This document shows positions 1 to 8,173 of a stretch of 64,000 nt of DNA, piece after piece; positions within the stretch are counted from its first letter, which is position 1, and every line of letters begins with the position of its first letter. The stretch spans positions 72,428 through 136,427 of the forward strand of contig CAYGYG010000005.1 of assembly GCA_964354155.1 (NCBI GenBank). The letters run 5' to 3'. The notes beneath the pieces are model-generated. The model saw only the letters and a list, made by a program, of their open reading frames with translations, had not been told where the DNA came from and made no database searches. A program made the translations under genes and the position numbers. This DNA comes from CAYGYG01 sp964354155 (GTDB taxonomy: Bacteria; Hydrothermota; Tepidihabitantia; SM23-42; CAYGYG01).

Positions 1-586
1 CCTGGCGCAGGACGAACTTGAGGGCGCTGGAAAAAGATGATGTGTCCCGGCCGATTTCCCGCTGGGTGACGACCGCTTTCTTGTTCTTATGCACGAATTC
101 AACCGGGTCTTCGACCGTAACGATATGACAGGTATCGTTGGCGTTACGGTGATCAACCAGGGCCGCCTGGGTGGTTGATTTGCCGCTGCCCGAGGGGCCG
201 GTCACAATGATGAGGCCCCGGGGCCGCATTGCCATCTCTTTGACAATCGGCGGAAACTTCAGGCCGTCAAGCGTCGGGATGTACGTCGGGATATGGCGGA
301 AAACGGCGCCGGAGTGGCCTTTCTGCCGGAAGAGGTTGACCCGGTACCGGGCCAGGCCGGGAATCTCGTAGGAAAGGTCGAACTCCATCTCCCGGCGGAA
401 TTCGGTGATCTGGTCCCGGTTGAGCATCTCGACCATCCCGCCTTCGACCTCGACGTCGGTCAGGGGCGGGGCGTTGAGGGGGACCAGGTCGCCGTGGATG
501 CGGAGCAGCGGTGGGGTGCCGACCTTCAGGATCAGGTCCGAAGCACCGTGCTGCATCTGGAGATCAAGTAGTTCTCTGAGTTTCAT
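1..586 (-). CDS. PilT/PilU-like type IV pilus retraction ATPase, C-terminus beyond window
   Basis: The minus strand from 586 to the window edge encodes about 195 residues starting MKLRELLDLQMQ. It has the PilT/GspE layout: an N-terminal PAS-like region, a Walker A motif GPSGSGKST at about residues 136-144, and an Asp-box segment VEDPVEF. The Walker B and His boxes must lie outside the window. It starts in an ATGA overlap with the preceding pilT gene, so the two are cotranscribed and translationally coupled. It is clearly a paralogue of that neighbour. By family knowledge it is a hexameric ATPase that disassembles type IV pili from the cytoplasmic face of the inner membrane; tandem pilT/pilU pairs are common. 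Which of the two is the main retraction motor cannot be told from sequence. Confidence 0.9.
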   Translation of the reverse strand, partial: MKLRELLDLQMQHGASDLILKVGTPPLLRIHGDLVPLNAPPLTDVEVEGGMVEMLNRDQITEFRREMEFDLSYEIPGLARYRVNLFRQKGHSGAVFRHIPTYIPTLDGLKFPPIVKEMAMRPRGLIIVTGPSGSGKSTTQAALVDHRNANDTCHIVTVEDPVEFVHKNKKAVVTQREIGRDTSSFSSALKFVLRQ

Positions 587-1650
587 GACGCCTTGCCGAT
601 CTTTTCGAATTCATCCGGGTTGGTACTGCTGGCGAGCGCGTCTTCGAATGAGATAATATCCTGAAAGTAGAGATTCTTGAGGTACTGGTCCATCTGGATC
701 ATGCCGAGCTTGGAACCGGTCTGAATGAATGAGTAGATCTGAGGCGTCTTGGCTTCCCGGATCGCACTCCGGATGGCCGCGGTGCAGGTCATGATCTCGA
801 AGGCCGCGGCTCGGCCGGTCCGGTCTTTTCTCGGCACCAAGGTCTCGGTTACGACCGCCTGCAAGGTAGCGGCGAGCTGGATTCTGATCTGCGGTTGCTG
901 TTGGGGTGGGAAGACGTCGATGATCCGGTCAATCGTTTGGACCGCATCGATGGTGTGGAGCGTCGAGAAAATCAAGTGCCCGGTTTCGGCCGCGGTCAGA
1001 GCCATCGCCATCGTCTCAAGGTCCCGCATTTCGCCCACCAGGATGATGTCCGGGTTCTGGCGCATTACGTGCCGGAGGGCCCGGGCGTAGGAGTGCGTGT
1101 CGATGCCGATCTCGCGCTGTTCGATGATCGACATCTTATCCCGGTGGAGAAACTCAATCGGATCTTCGATGGTAATGATGTGGGCGCGCCGGGCTTGATT
1201 GATCGTCTCAATCACTGAAGCCAGCGTTGTCGACTTGCCGCTGCCGGTCGGTCCGGTGATGAGCACGAGGCCGCGGGGCAGCGTGGCGATATCCTTGAAA
1301 ATTTGGGGGAAGCCCCACTCATCGATGGTCTTGATTTTGAGCGGGATGATTCTCATCACCGCGCCCATTGTGCCCATGAACTTAAAACAATTGACTCGGA
1401 AACGGGCCACGCCGGGTATCTCGTAGGCCATGTCCAGCTCCAGCTCTTTCTCAAAGCGGGCTTTGCGTTCCGGCGTCATGATGCGATAGAGGATGGCCTC
1501 GATATCTTCAGCGCTAAGCGGGGGATAATCGGTCCGCACCAAGTCGCCGTAGACGCGAAAGACGGGCGGCTCGGTGACCCGCAAATGGAGGTCAGACCCC
1601 TCGCGGAGGACCAGCTCTTCGAGCAGGACGTCGAGTTCTACGGTGGCCAT
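583..1650 (-). CDS. pilT: Type IV pilus twitching motility ATPase PilT
   Basis: A complete 355-residue protein of the usual PilT length. The motifs appear in order: Walker A GPTGSGKST, Asp box EDPIEF, a Walker B/His-box block containing GEMRDLETM and STLHT, and an AIRSAIRE stretch matching the AIRNLIRE motif needed for retraction in characterised PilT proteins. The role is ATP-driven pilus depolymerisation (twitching, surface sensing or DNA uptake). It overlaps the next pilT-like gene by ATGA. The gene lies 11 bases downstream of a strong hairpin that ends the preceding secreted-protein gene, and no clear promoter or Shine-Dalgarno site precedes it. Expression may depend on read-through. No other pilus genes are in the window. 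Confidence 0.95.
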   Translation of the reverse strand: MATVELDVLLEELVLREGSDLHLRVTEPPVFRVYGDLVRTDYPPLSAEDIEAILYRIMTPERKARFEKELELDMAYEIPGVARFRVNCFKFMGTMGAVMRIIPLKIKTIDEWGFPQIFKDIATLPRGLVLITGPTGSGKSTTLASVIETINQARRAHIITIEDPIEFLHRDKMSIIEQREIGIDTHSYARALRHVMRQNPDIILVGEMRDLETMAMALTAAETGHLIFSTLHTIDAVQTIDRIIDVFPPQQQPQIRIQLAATLQAVVTETLVPRKDRTGRAAAFEIMTCTAAIRSAIREAKTPQIYSFIQTGSKLGMIQMDQYLKNLYFQDIISFEDALASSTNPDEFEKIGKAS

Positions 1651-1661
1651 GGCCAGCTAAG

Positions 1662-1686
1662 AAAAGGGGGCGCAAGGCCCCCTTTT
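1662..1686 (-). terminator. Rho-independent terminator after the 1691-2485 gene
   Basis: A 10-bp perfect stem (AAAAGGGGGC / GCCCCCTTTT) with a 5-nt loop. On the minus strand it is followed by TTTTCTT. It sits right after the stop codon of the secreted-protein gene and just before pilT. Confidence 0.8.
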
Positions 1687-1690
1687 ATCA

Positions 1691-2485
1691 TCAGTATCGG
1701 AAAAAGGCTCTGAATCCCAATGAATTGTCGGTCAGGGTCAGCGCCTTGCCGGCAATCACCTCGATGACCGGGAGCTTGGGCGCGACCTTGATCGTATAGA
1801 TGGATCGTTTCGTGTACTTGATTGTGTCCGCGGCAAAGGTGCAGGTGAAGACCGAATCCGACGCGCCGGTGGTGATTTCCTTGCTGTCCAGCGGGTTGAC
1901 CAGGTTGAGTACGCTGTCGATGTTGGTCGAAACCTTACCCTTGTAGACTTCCACTTTGTAACCGGTGAGCAGTTCGCCCTTCCGGTTTTTGATGGTCCGG
2001 CAGGTCACGGTCAAAGTGTCGTTGTTGAAGCTGAGGGTATCTTTGAGGAGGGTATCATTGTTGATGGCCTTGAAGCTGATGTAGGGGAGGAGATTGACTT
2101 CGATCGTGTCGAACGGTTCGATATTCTGGCCGTTCAGGTAATTAAGTTTGTAGAAGAGCTTGGTGCCGCCCCGGACATAGAGCGAATCGCTGGTCTTGTA
2201 GGTCATCGCCGTGTCGATCACTTTGAGCGTTTCGACGTCAAAATAGCTGTTGTTGTCGGTCGAACGCTGGACGATAATGCCATCGCCGACTTCCGGTTTT
2301 GCGATCGCCCAACGCCAGGTGATGGTGAGCAATCCGGTGGACTTATTCCCGAGCAGACCGCTCTCGAACTTTACAATGTTGGTTGTGGCTAGTTTGATCG
2401 TATTCAAGTTGATTTCAACGCCGGTCTCGCAGACCACAAGCAAGAGTACAATCGCCGCCAGAACGATGAAAGCGCCTTTTTTCAT
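1691..2485 (-). CDS. Secreted protein of unknown function
   Basis: A 264-residue protein with a clear N-terminal signal: Lys-Lys at residues 2-3 followed by a hydrophobic run to about residue 19. A Cys follows, but LVVC is a poor lipobox, so lipoprotein status is uncertain. The rest is beta-rich with many Thr, Asp and Asn and reads like one or two Ig/fibronectin-like sandwiches. It ends in an aromatic -FRAFFRY, which could suit outer-membrane insertion, but no sorting domain is evident. A strong AAGGAGG site lies 4-5 nt before the ATG, with a TTGACA/TACAAT promoter directly upstream. I do not recognise the family. It is a single-gene unit with its own promoter and terminator. Confidence 0.75.
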   Translation of the reverse strand: MKKGAFIVLAAIVLLLVVCETGVEINLNTIKLATTNIVKFESGLLGNKSTGLLTITWRWAIAKPEVGDGIIVQRSTDNNSYFDVETLKVIDTAMTYKTSDSLYVRGGTKLFYKLNYLNGQNIEPFDTIEVNLLPYISFKAINNDTLLKDTLSFNNDTLTVTCRTIKNRKGELLTGYKVEVYKGKVSTNIDSVLNLVNPLDSKEITTGASDSVFTCTFAADTIKYTKRSIYTIKVAPKLPVIEVIAGKALTLTDNSLGFRAFFRY

Positions 2486-2503
2486 GTTGCCTCCTTAGCG
2501 ACA

Positions 2504-2531
2504 ATTGTATGGAAAAAACGGCATTTGTCAA
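2504..2531 (-). promoter_or_regulatory. Promoter of the 1691-2485 gene
   Basis: On the minus strand, TTGACA (2526-2531), a 16-nt spacer and TACAAT (2504-2509). The predicted transcript start leaves a leader of about 12 nt that is almost entirely the Shine-Dalgarno site CCTCCTT (2490-2496 on the plus strand). Confidence 0.75.
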
Positions 2532-2558
2532 CAGAAGATAAAGAAACGGACGGGAGGC

Positions 2559-2648
2559 ACCGGCCAAAAACTGCCCGAAGGTGTATTCTTCCTCCGACTA
2601 AAAACCGATGAAGGGACCAACCTGAAGAAGATGGCTGTGATCAACTGA
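2559..2648 (+). pseudogene. Remnant of a type IX sorting-domain C-terminus
   Basis: The plus frame ending at TGA 2646-2648 reads LPEGVFFLRLKTDEG then TNLKKMAVIN. This matches the last strand pair of PorSS type A sorting domains (xGVYFxRLxT...KKxxVxx). No start codon or upstream domain remains in frame, so this is the tail of a lost secreted-protein gene. The rest of the 2486-2801 gap holds only the promoters and hairpin listed here. Confidence 0.5.
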
Positions 2649-2674
2649 GGTCAGCGCACCCGATTACTGAACGG

Positions 2675-2710
2675 GGACGGACGTCAAGCTCGCCCCCCGT
2701 CCTTGTTTTG
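2675..2710 (+). terminator. Possible weak terminator behind the sorting-domain remnant
   Basis: GGACGG (2675-2680) pairs with CCGTCC (2697-2702) and is followed by TTGTTTTG. The stem is short and the loop is 16 nt, so this is weak. The position just after the remnant's stop codon is what supports it. Confidence 0.3.
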
Positions 2711-2767
2711 CCTATATCGTCCTTAATCCAGCGGATCCTCGAAACCGCTAACTGTTACCGAAACCGC

Positions 2768-2795
2768 TTGACGGTGCGCCGGTCGTGGATATAAT
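2768..2795 (+). promoter_or_regulatory. metG promoter, leaderless configuration
   Basis: TTGACG (2768-2773), a 16-nt spacer and a perfect TATAAT (2790-2795). The metG ATG starts 7 nt after the -10 box, where transcription should begin, and no Shine-Dalgarno site fits between. Confidence 0.8.
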
Positions 2796-2801
2796 CAAGC
2801 T

Positions 2802-4775
2802 ATGAAGATTCTGGTTACGAGCGCTCTGCCTTATGCCAACGGCAATATTCACCTCGGTCACCTGGCCGGTGCGTACCTGCCGTCAAACATATATGTGCGC
2901 TACCAGCGGCTCAAGAAACGTGATGTGGTCCACATCTGCGGCACCGACGAGCACGGCGTACCGATTACGATCACCGCCGACCGGGAGAAGAAATCGCCCC
3001 GGGAAATCGTCGACCGGTACCATGAATCGATCAGAAAATCCTTTGAGGATTTCGGCATCAATTTCGACAATTTCTCACGCACTTCGCTGCCCCTGCATCA
3101 TCGCTTCTCGCAGAACTTTTTTTTAAAAATCTACGAAAAAGGTTTCATCTATCCCAAGGAAACGAAGCAATTCTACTGCCCGAAATGCGACCGTTTCCTT
3201 GCGGACCGCTATGTGCTGGGAACGTGTCCCCATTGCCAGGCCGGCGAGGCGCGGGGCGATCAATGTGAAGCGTGCGGGCGGTGGCTCGAACCGTCCAATC
3301 TGGAAAACCCCCGGTGCCAGATCTGTGGGACCTCACCCCGGGAACGGATCACGACTCACTGGTACTTCAAACTCAGCCATTTCGATCGACCCCTCCGGGA
3401 GTGGCTGGCCACCAAGACACACTGGCGCGACAACGTCAAGCGGTTTTGTGAAGGCTGGTTCAAAGAAGGATTGGAAGACCGCCCGATTACACGCGACCTG
3501 ACCTGGGGCGTGCCGGTGCCTTTGAGCGAGGCCCAGGGCAAAGTGCTCTACGTCTGGTTCGAAGCGCCGATCGGCTACATATCGGCAACGATCGAATGGG
3601 CGGAGAAGATCGGCGAGCCCGAAGCCTGGAAGAAATACTGGCTTGATCCGGAAACCACGATGGTGCATTTCATCGGCAAGGATAACATCGTGTTCCACGC
3701 ATTGGTCTGGCCGGCCATGTTGATGGCGCACGGCGATTACATACTGCCCTCGGAAATACCGGCCAACGAATTTCTGAATATCGAAAGCGCCAAGATCTCC
3801 ACCTCACGCGGCCACGCGATTTGGCTGCCGGATTACCTCAAGGAGTTCGCGCCCGATCCGCTGCGCTACTGCTTAACCATCAATGCGCCCGAGGGCCGCG
3901 ACGCCGACTTCACCTGGGCGGACTTCAAGGCCAAGAACAACAACGAGCTGGCCGACGTCCTGGGCAATTTTATCAACCGCTGTGCCGCTTTCGTGAAGAA
4001 GTACTACAACGGCCATATTCCGACCGCCTCGACTTTTGACGAACGGGCCAACTGCTTGATCAAGGTCATTGAAGAATCGCCGGACAAGATTGGGCAGCTT
4101 ATCGAACGATTTGAGCTCAAGAAGGCGATGAAGGAGATAATGAACATCGCCCAGGAAGGGAACAGGTATTTTGATCACGAAGAACCATGGATTGCACGCA
4201 AGACTAATCCGCTTCACTGTGAGCGGACGATGTACGTCTGCATGAAATTGGTTTCGATGCTGCAGGTTGTGCTCGAACCGTTCCTCCCGTTCACGTCGGC
4301 CCGGATCGGCAAGATGCTCAAGAGCAAGGAGCGGACCTGGGACGAGGCGAAGAGCGCGATGCTGCCTTCGGAGTTGGGCGAAATTGAGATCCTTTTTCCG
4401 AAGATCGAGACCATCAGCGTTGGCAAACACGAGGAAAATATGAACTCAGTACCGGAAATATCGATTGAGGAATTCAAGAAGGCTAACCTGAGAGTGGCCC
4501 GGATCGTCAAAGCCGAACGGCTGCCCGGTGCCGAAAAACTTCTCAAGCTGGAAGTCGAAATCGGCGGCGAGCTCCGGCCGATCGTTGCCGGCATCGCCAA
4601 GAACTACACACCGGAAGACCTGATCGGGAAGTATGTCGTAGTCGTTTACAACTTGAAGCCGGCAAAGATTTTCAACACTGAATCAAAGGGCATGCTGCTG
4701 GCCGCGGTCAATGGCGATCAGGTTGTCATCCTCACTCCGGACCGGCCCATAGACACCGGTTCCAGGGTGAGCTGA
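2802..4775 (+). CDS. metG: Methionyl-tRNA synthetase with C-terminal tRNA-binding domain
   Basis: A 657-residue class I synthetase that charges tRNA(Met) with methionine in the cytosol. The HIGH motif is HLGH (residues 17-20). Four CxxC knuckles at about residues 126-178 form the double zinc connective domain of the MetG1 type. The KMSKS loop is KISTS (331-335), a divergent variant. An anticodon-binding helical domain follows. From about residue 553 there is an EMAP/Arc1p-like OB-fold (IEEFKKANLRVARIVKAE), the dimerising tRNA-binding module. The ATG coincides with the predicted transcription start, so the mRNA is probably leaderless. tatD follows 92 bases later on the same strand. Confidence 0.97.
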   Translation: MKILVTSALPYANGNIHLGHLAGAYLPSNIYVRYQRLKKRDVVHICGTDEHGVPITITADREKKSPREIVDRYHESIRKSFEDFGINFDNFSRTSLPLHHRFSQNFFLKIYEKGFIYPKETKQFYCPKCDRFLADRYVLGTCPHCQAGEARGDQCEACGRWLEPSNLENPRCQICGTSPRERITTHWYFKLSHFDRPLREWLATKTHWRDNVKRFCEGWFKEGLEDRPITRDLTWGVPVPLSEAQGKVLYVWFEAPIGYISATIEWAEKIGEPEAWKKYWLDPETTMVHFIGKDNIVFHALVWPAMLMAHGDYILPSEIPANEFLNIESAKISTSRGHAIWLPDYLKEFAPDPLRYCLTINAPEGRDADFTWADFKAKNNNELADVLGNFINRCAAFVKKYYNGHIPTASTFDERANCLIKVIEESPDKIGQLIERFELKKAMKEIMNIAQEGNRYFDHEEPWIARKTNPLHCERTMYVCMKLVSMLQVVLEPFLPFTSARIGKMLKSKERTWDEAKSAMLPSELGEIEILFPKIETISVGKHEENMNSVPEISIEEFKKANLRVARIVKAERLPGAEKLLKLEVEIGGELRPIVAGIAKNYTPEDLIGKYVVVVYNLKPAKIFNTESKGMLLAAVNGDQVVILTPDRPIDTGSRVS

Positions 4776-4867
4776 CGAACCCGTTGGCTGGGCCGGGGCC
4801 ATCGGTAGTGATGCCCGTCAGGGCCGGTTTGAACCCCAATCTCGTTTCGTCCCGCATTTGCTAGTCA

Positions 4868-5656
4868 ATGTTTGATACTCACGCCCACCTGGTGGATCCG
4901 GCATTCAGCACTGATCTGGACGCGGTGATCGAAAACGCCCGGAGCCATGGTGTCGATCACATCATCTCAGTTGGCGATAACCTCGCTTCATGCCGGCAAG
5001 CCTGTACCGCGGTTGACCGCTACCCTGGTCTGTACGCCGCCGTCGGTATCCATCCTCACGAAGCCGGGAAGGCCGATGAGGATCTTGCCGAAATCACAAA
5101 ACTTGGGTTAGGTCCCAAAGTGGTCGCAGTGGGCGAGACCGGACTTGACTATTTTCGCGACTACGCGCCGGCTCCGGCTCAGCAGGCGCTGTTCCGCCGG
5201 CACATTGAACTTGCGAGGCAGCTCAACAAACCTTTGGTTATTCATACGCGGAATTCGTTCGATGACGCCCTCGGTATTCTGCTCGAAGGCCGACACCACA
5301 TTGGTGTCTTTCACTGCTTCAGCGGTGACACAATCTTCGCGCGGAAAGTTCTGGATCTCGGCTACTACCTTTCGTTCAGCGGTTCACTGACCTTCCCCAA
5401 GAGCAAATTGGGTGAGGTTCTGAAGATGACACCGCGGGAACGGATACTGCTCGAGACCGACGCGCCGTATCTTGCCCCGGTGCCATTCCGAGGGCAGCGG
5501 AACGAACCGGCCCACGTGCGTTTCGTCGCCCAGCAGGTCGGTGCGATCCTTGGCTTGAACATCGATGAGGTCGATGCGCTGACGACCGAAAACGCGCTGA
5601 GACTATTTCGGATCGCTCCGGCTTCATCGGCCAAGAGTGCCAACCAACCGGCATGA
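4868..5656 (+). CDS. tatD: TatD-family metal-dependent deoxyribonuclease
   Basis: A 262-residue TIM-barrel hydrolase with the TatD metal sites in order: DTHAHL (His5, His7), GETGLD, a central His in VIHTR, VFHCFSG and ETDAPYL near the C-terminus. Characterised members are Mg-dependent 3'-5' DNases or D-aminoacyl-type hydrolases; the exact substrate is not determined by sequence. The start ATG follows a 92-base gap with no clear promoter. The stop codon overlaps the rsmA start (ATGA). A metG-tatD-rsmA order is common in bacteria, which supports all three calls. Confidence 0.93.
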   Translation: MFDTHAHLVDPAFSTDLDAVIENARSHGVDHIISVGDNLASCRQACTAVDRYPGLYAAVGIHPHEAGKADEDLAEITKLGLGPKVVAVGETGLDYFRDYAPAPAQQALFRRHIELARQLNKPLVIHTRNSFDDALGILLEGRHHIGVFHCFSGDTIFARKVLDLGYYLSFSGSLTFPKSKLGEVLKMTPRERILLETDAPYLAPVPFRGQRNEPAHVRFVAQQVGAILGLNIDEVDALTTENALRLFRIAPASSAKSANQPA

Positions 5657-6474
5657 AGTACCGGAAAGCACTAAGCCAGCACGTTCTATTGAATCAAGGC
5701 ATTGCGCGGCGGATTGCCGAGGCGGCCGGTTTGACCGGAGCCGACGATGTGCTGGAGATCGGTGCCGGCACCGGAATGCTGACCAAGGAATTGGCGTCGC
5801 GGGCCGGGCGGGTCCTTGCCGTTGAGTGTGATCCGGCGATGATCGCGCGCCTCAAACAGAATCTATCCGGCATCGGCAATGTGACTATCGTTAAGGCCGA
5901 TTTCCTTAGATTGCCGCTGGGTGAATGGGGAAACCCGGTCATCGTCGGCAATATACCCTATTCCATCACAACGCCGATTATCGAGCGGCTGATTGAAGGG
6001 CACCGGCACTTCCGGCGGGCCGTACTTACGGTCCAGAAGGAATACGGCGAACGGCTCCTGGCCCAACCGGGCAGTAAAAAGTACGGTTCGATCACCGTTT
6101 TTGCCAACTATTACTTTGTCATAAAAAGGGTTCTAACGATACCGCCGACCCAGTTCATTCCCAGACCCAAAGTCGCTTCCTTGCTCCTCACGTTTGACGA
6201 ACCGGCAGGGCCGGGTGCATACCGCCGGGAGGCCCCGGCCGGTTTCTTCGACTTCATCCGGAGGCTGTTTCAGCACCGGCGCAAGAAGATATCAACGACC
6301 CTGAAGAGGTATTTCGATGTTATGCTGGGCGAGGCCGTGGCCGAGACGAAGCGGGTGGCCAGCCGTCGTGCCGAAGAGCTGACGATTGACGAATTTTTGC
6401 AGCTGTACCGCTGGTGCCAGGATGCGATGGCGGGGTCGGCCTCGCGCCGGTGTCCCTCGTCGGGCAACGCATGA
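5653..6474 (+). CDS. rsmA: 16S rRNA (adenine1518-N6/adenine1519-N6) dimethyltransferase
   Basis: A 273-residue KsgA/RsmA methyltransferase that dimethylates two adjacent adenines in helix 45 of 16S rRNA late in small-subunit assembly. The SAM-binding loop EIGAGTGMLT and the catalytic NIPY motif (family N-[LIVP]-P-Y) are present, and the C-terminal helical RNA-binding domain is complete. It begins in an ATGA overlap with tatD and ends in an ATGA overlap with the DUF362 gene, so the three are translationally coupled. The last ~20 residues after LYRWCQD are low-complexity and probably just reach the overlap. Confidence 0.95.
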   Translation: MKYRKALSQHVLLNQGIARRIAEAAGLTGADDVLEIGAGTGMLTKELASRAGRVLAVECDPAMIARLKQNLSGIGNVTIVKADFLRLPLGEWGNPVIVGNIPYSITTPIIERLIEGHRHFRRAVLTVQKEYGERLLAQPGSKKYGSITVFANYYFVIKRVLTIPPTQFIPRPKVASLLLTFDEPAGPGAYRREAPAGFFDFIRRLFQHRRKKISTTLKRYFDVMLGEAVAETKRVASRRAEELTIDEFLQLYRWCQDAMAGSASRRCPSSGNA

Positions 6475-7580
6475 CCAGGGTCATGATTCTTGATGCCGAC
6501 TACGATAGCCTGGCTGGGCCGATTGCCGGAGTATTCGATTCCTTCGCGCCGGATCTTGAAAACAAGAAGGTGTTGGTCAAGCCGAACATGCTTTCGGCAC
6601 GCCGGCCTGACGAGCACGTTACGACCCATCCGAGCTTGGTCAAAGCGGTAAGCCGCGAACTCATCAGGCGGCACGCAAGAGTAACCGTGGGCGATAATCA
6701 CTCGGCCGAAGGCGCGACGCTCAATGAAGAGGTGGCGCGGGTTACGCAGATCGCCGACGCGTCGCTGGGTCATTTCCGGAACATCAGTAAGGCGGCCCGT
6801 ATCGTCAAGGGGTTTTCGACCCTGGTTGACGAGGTCATGGTTTCTACCGATGTGCTTGAATGTCAGTATCTGGTGAACCTGCCCAAATTCAAAACCCACG
6901 CCTTGACGACGATCACTGGGGCGCTAAAGAACATGTATGGCATTGTTCCCGGCACGGCCAAGTCGCGGCTTCACTTTCGCTGCGCCCAACCCCGGCATTT
7001 CGCCCAGATTATCGTCGACCTGTACCGGATTCGGCCGCCGGATTTGACGATTATGGATGCCGTGATCGGCATGGAAGGTTTGGGTCCGGGCAACGGCAAA
7101 CTTCGGCCCATCGGCAAACTGATTGCATCGACGAACGGTGCGGCGGTGGATGTCATCATGGCCCGCATGATGGGTGTTAAGCCCGAATCGATTGGACACC
7201 TGAAGCTGGCCATTGAACAGGGCCTGGTTGATCCCGAGCGCATCGAAATCGACGGTGAGGTGAAGAGCTTAAAGCGATTTGAAATGCCGCCGACTTTCAT
7301 CCGCGGGGGTTTCCCCCGCTTCGTGTTCACCGCCGCCCAGTACCTGTATAGCAAGGTTGTGCACGGCTATCAGGTCGGCCGTTTTCCCGTCTTGGAGTTG
7401 GGCCGGTGCCGGCAATGCGGCTCCTGCATCAACATCTGTCCGGCGGAGGCCCTGGGGAGGGTTGAGGACGGGTATCCAAAGATCAACTACTCGACGTGCA
7501 TGCTCTGCTACTGCTGCATCGAAGTCTGCCCCCACAACGCAATCCGGCCTCGGCCCCGGATGTTCCGGCGCAAATCCTAG
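6471..7580 (+). CDS. DUF362 domain protein with two [4Fe-4S] ferredoxin clusters
   Basis: I place the start at ATG 6471 (MTRVMILDADYD), overlapping the rsmA stop as ATGA; an in-frame ATG at 6414 lies inside rsmA. The 369-residue protein has an N-terminal DUF362 domain with landmarks VKPNML, FKTHALTTITGALKN and MDAVIGMEGLGPG. A C-terminal bacterial ferredoxin module follows with two CxxCxxCxxxCP motifs (CRQCGSCINICP and CMLCYCCIEVCP). DUF362 proteins have no firmly established reaction; the clusters imply electron transfer or redox sensing. A second DUF362 gene without clusters lies at 36538-37626. It ends the metG-side operon. Confidence 0.9.
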   Translation: MTRVMILDADYDSLAGPIAGVFDSFAPDLENKKVLVKPNMLSARRPDEHVTTHPSLVKAVSRELIRRHARVTVGDNHSAEGATLNEEVARVTQIADASLGHFRNISKAARIVKGFSTLVDEVMVSTDVLECQYLVNLPKFKTHALTTITGALKNMYGIVPGTAKSRLHFRCAQPRHFAQIIVDLYRIRPPDLTIMDAVIGMEGLGPGNGKLRPIGKLIASTNGAAVDVIMARMMGVKPESIGHLKLAIEQGLVDPERIEIDGEVKSLKRFEMPPTFIRGGFPRFVFTAAQYLYSKVVHGYQVGRFPVLELGRCRQCGSCINICPAEALGRVEDGYPKINYSTCMLCYCCIEVCPHNAIRPRPRMFRRKS

Positions 7581-7636
7581 TGGTTTGTAACATAGATCGA
7601 CGTGACTAATAGTATTCCGAAAGTACCCACTATTCG

Positions 7637-8146
7637 CTATCCGTTCTCCAATTCCACCAGCACCTGGTTGGCGGCGACCCGGTCGCCACCCTTGCAGGTG
7701 ACACATTTTACTTTGCCGGTCAGGGGGGCGCGCAGCTGGTTTTCCATCTTCATGGCTTCGACGATGACCAGAATCTGACCTTTCTCAACGACGTCGCCCG
7801 CCTGGCAGTTCACCTTCACAACCAATCCCGGCATCGGCGCGATAATCGTGTTGTCGACCAGGTGGTCGGCTACGCCGCGCTGGGTTGATTCTTTGATCTC
7901 CTCCACTTCATATACCCTGCTGCCCTGGGCTAGATAGAGCTTCTTACCGGCACGAGCCCAGTAGAGACACGACTGACGGTCACCGACCGCGATCAGCAGA
8001 GTGTGGTCATCAACCAGGCGACTCACGACCTCGTGGCGTTCGGTTCCCACGGTTACGATATGCTTGCTCGCGTGTGTCTCAAGGGCGCCCTTAACTTCGA
8101 TGCCGTTTATCAACAGTTGGAAGTTCATGCCAATGTCTCGTCCCAT
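7637..8146 (-). CDS. Biotin carboxyl carrier protein (acyl-CoA carboxylase-type)
   Basis: A 169-residue protein with a C-terminal biotinyl domain (about residues 95-168). It contains MPGLVV and the biotinylation motif EAMKMEN, whose Lys carries biotin. The N-terminal half is a small beta domain found in carrier subunits of split acyl-CoA or oxo-acid carboxylases. A second possible start is the Met at 8128 (MNFQLLING); neither has a strong ribosome site. It lies 27 bases downstream of the biotin carboxylase gene and acts as its swinging arm. No carboxyltransferase subunit is encoded in the window, so the acceptor substrate is not shown. The adjacent hydratase makes 3-methylcrotonyl-CoA plausible, as an inference. 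Confidence 0.9.
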   Translation of the reverse strand: MGRDIGMNFQLLINGIEVKGALETHASKHIVTVGTERHEVVSRLVDDHTLLIAVGDRQSCLYWARAGKKLYLAQGSRVYEVEEIKESTQRGVADHLVDNTIIAPMPGLVVKVNCQAGDVVEKGQILVIVEAMKMENQLRAPLTGKVKCVTCKGGDRVAANQVLVELENG

Positions 8147-8173
8147 AGATGACCTAGATATGAGCGACTCATT

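Noticed and set aside
2649..2767. tRNA or small RNA gene in the metG upstream gap
   Set aside because: No cloverleaf or conserved T-loop sequence could be found; only a weak hairpin and the metG promoter are visible.
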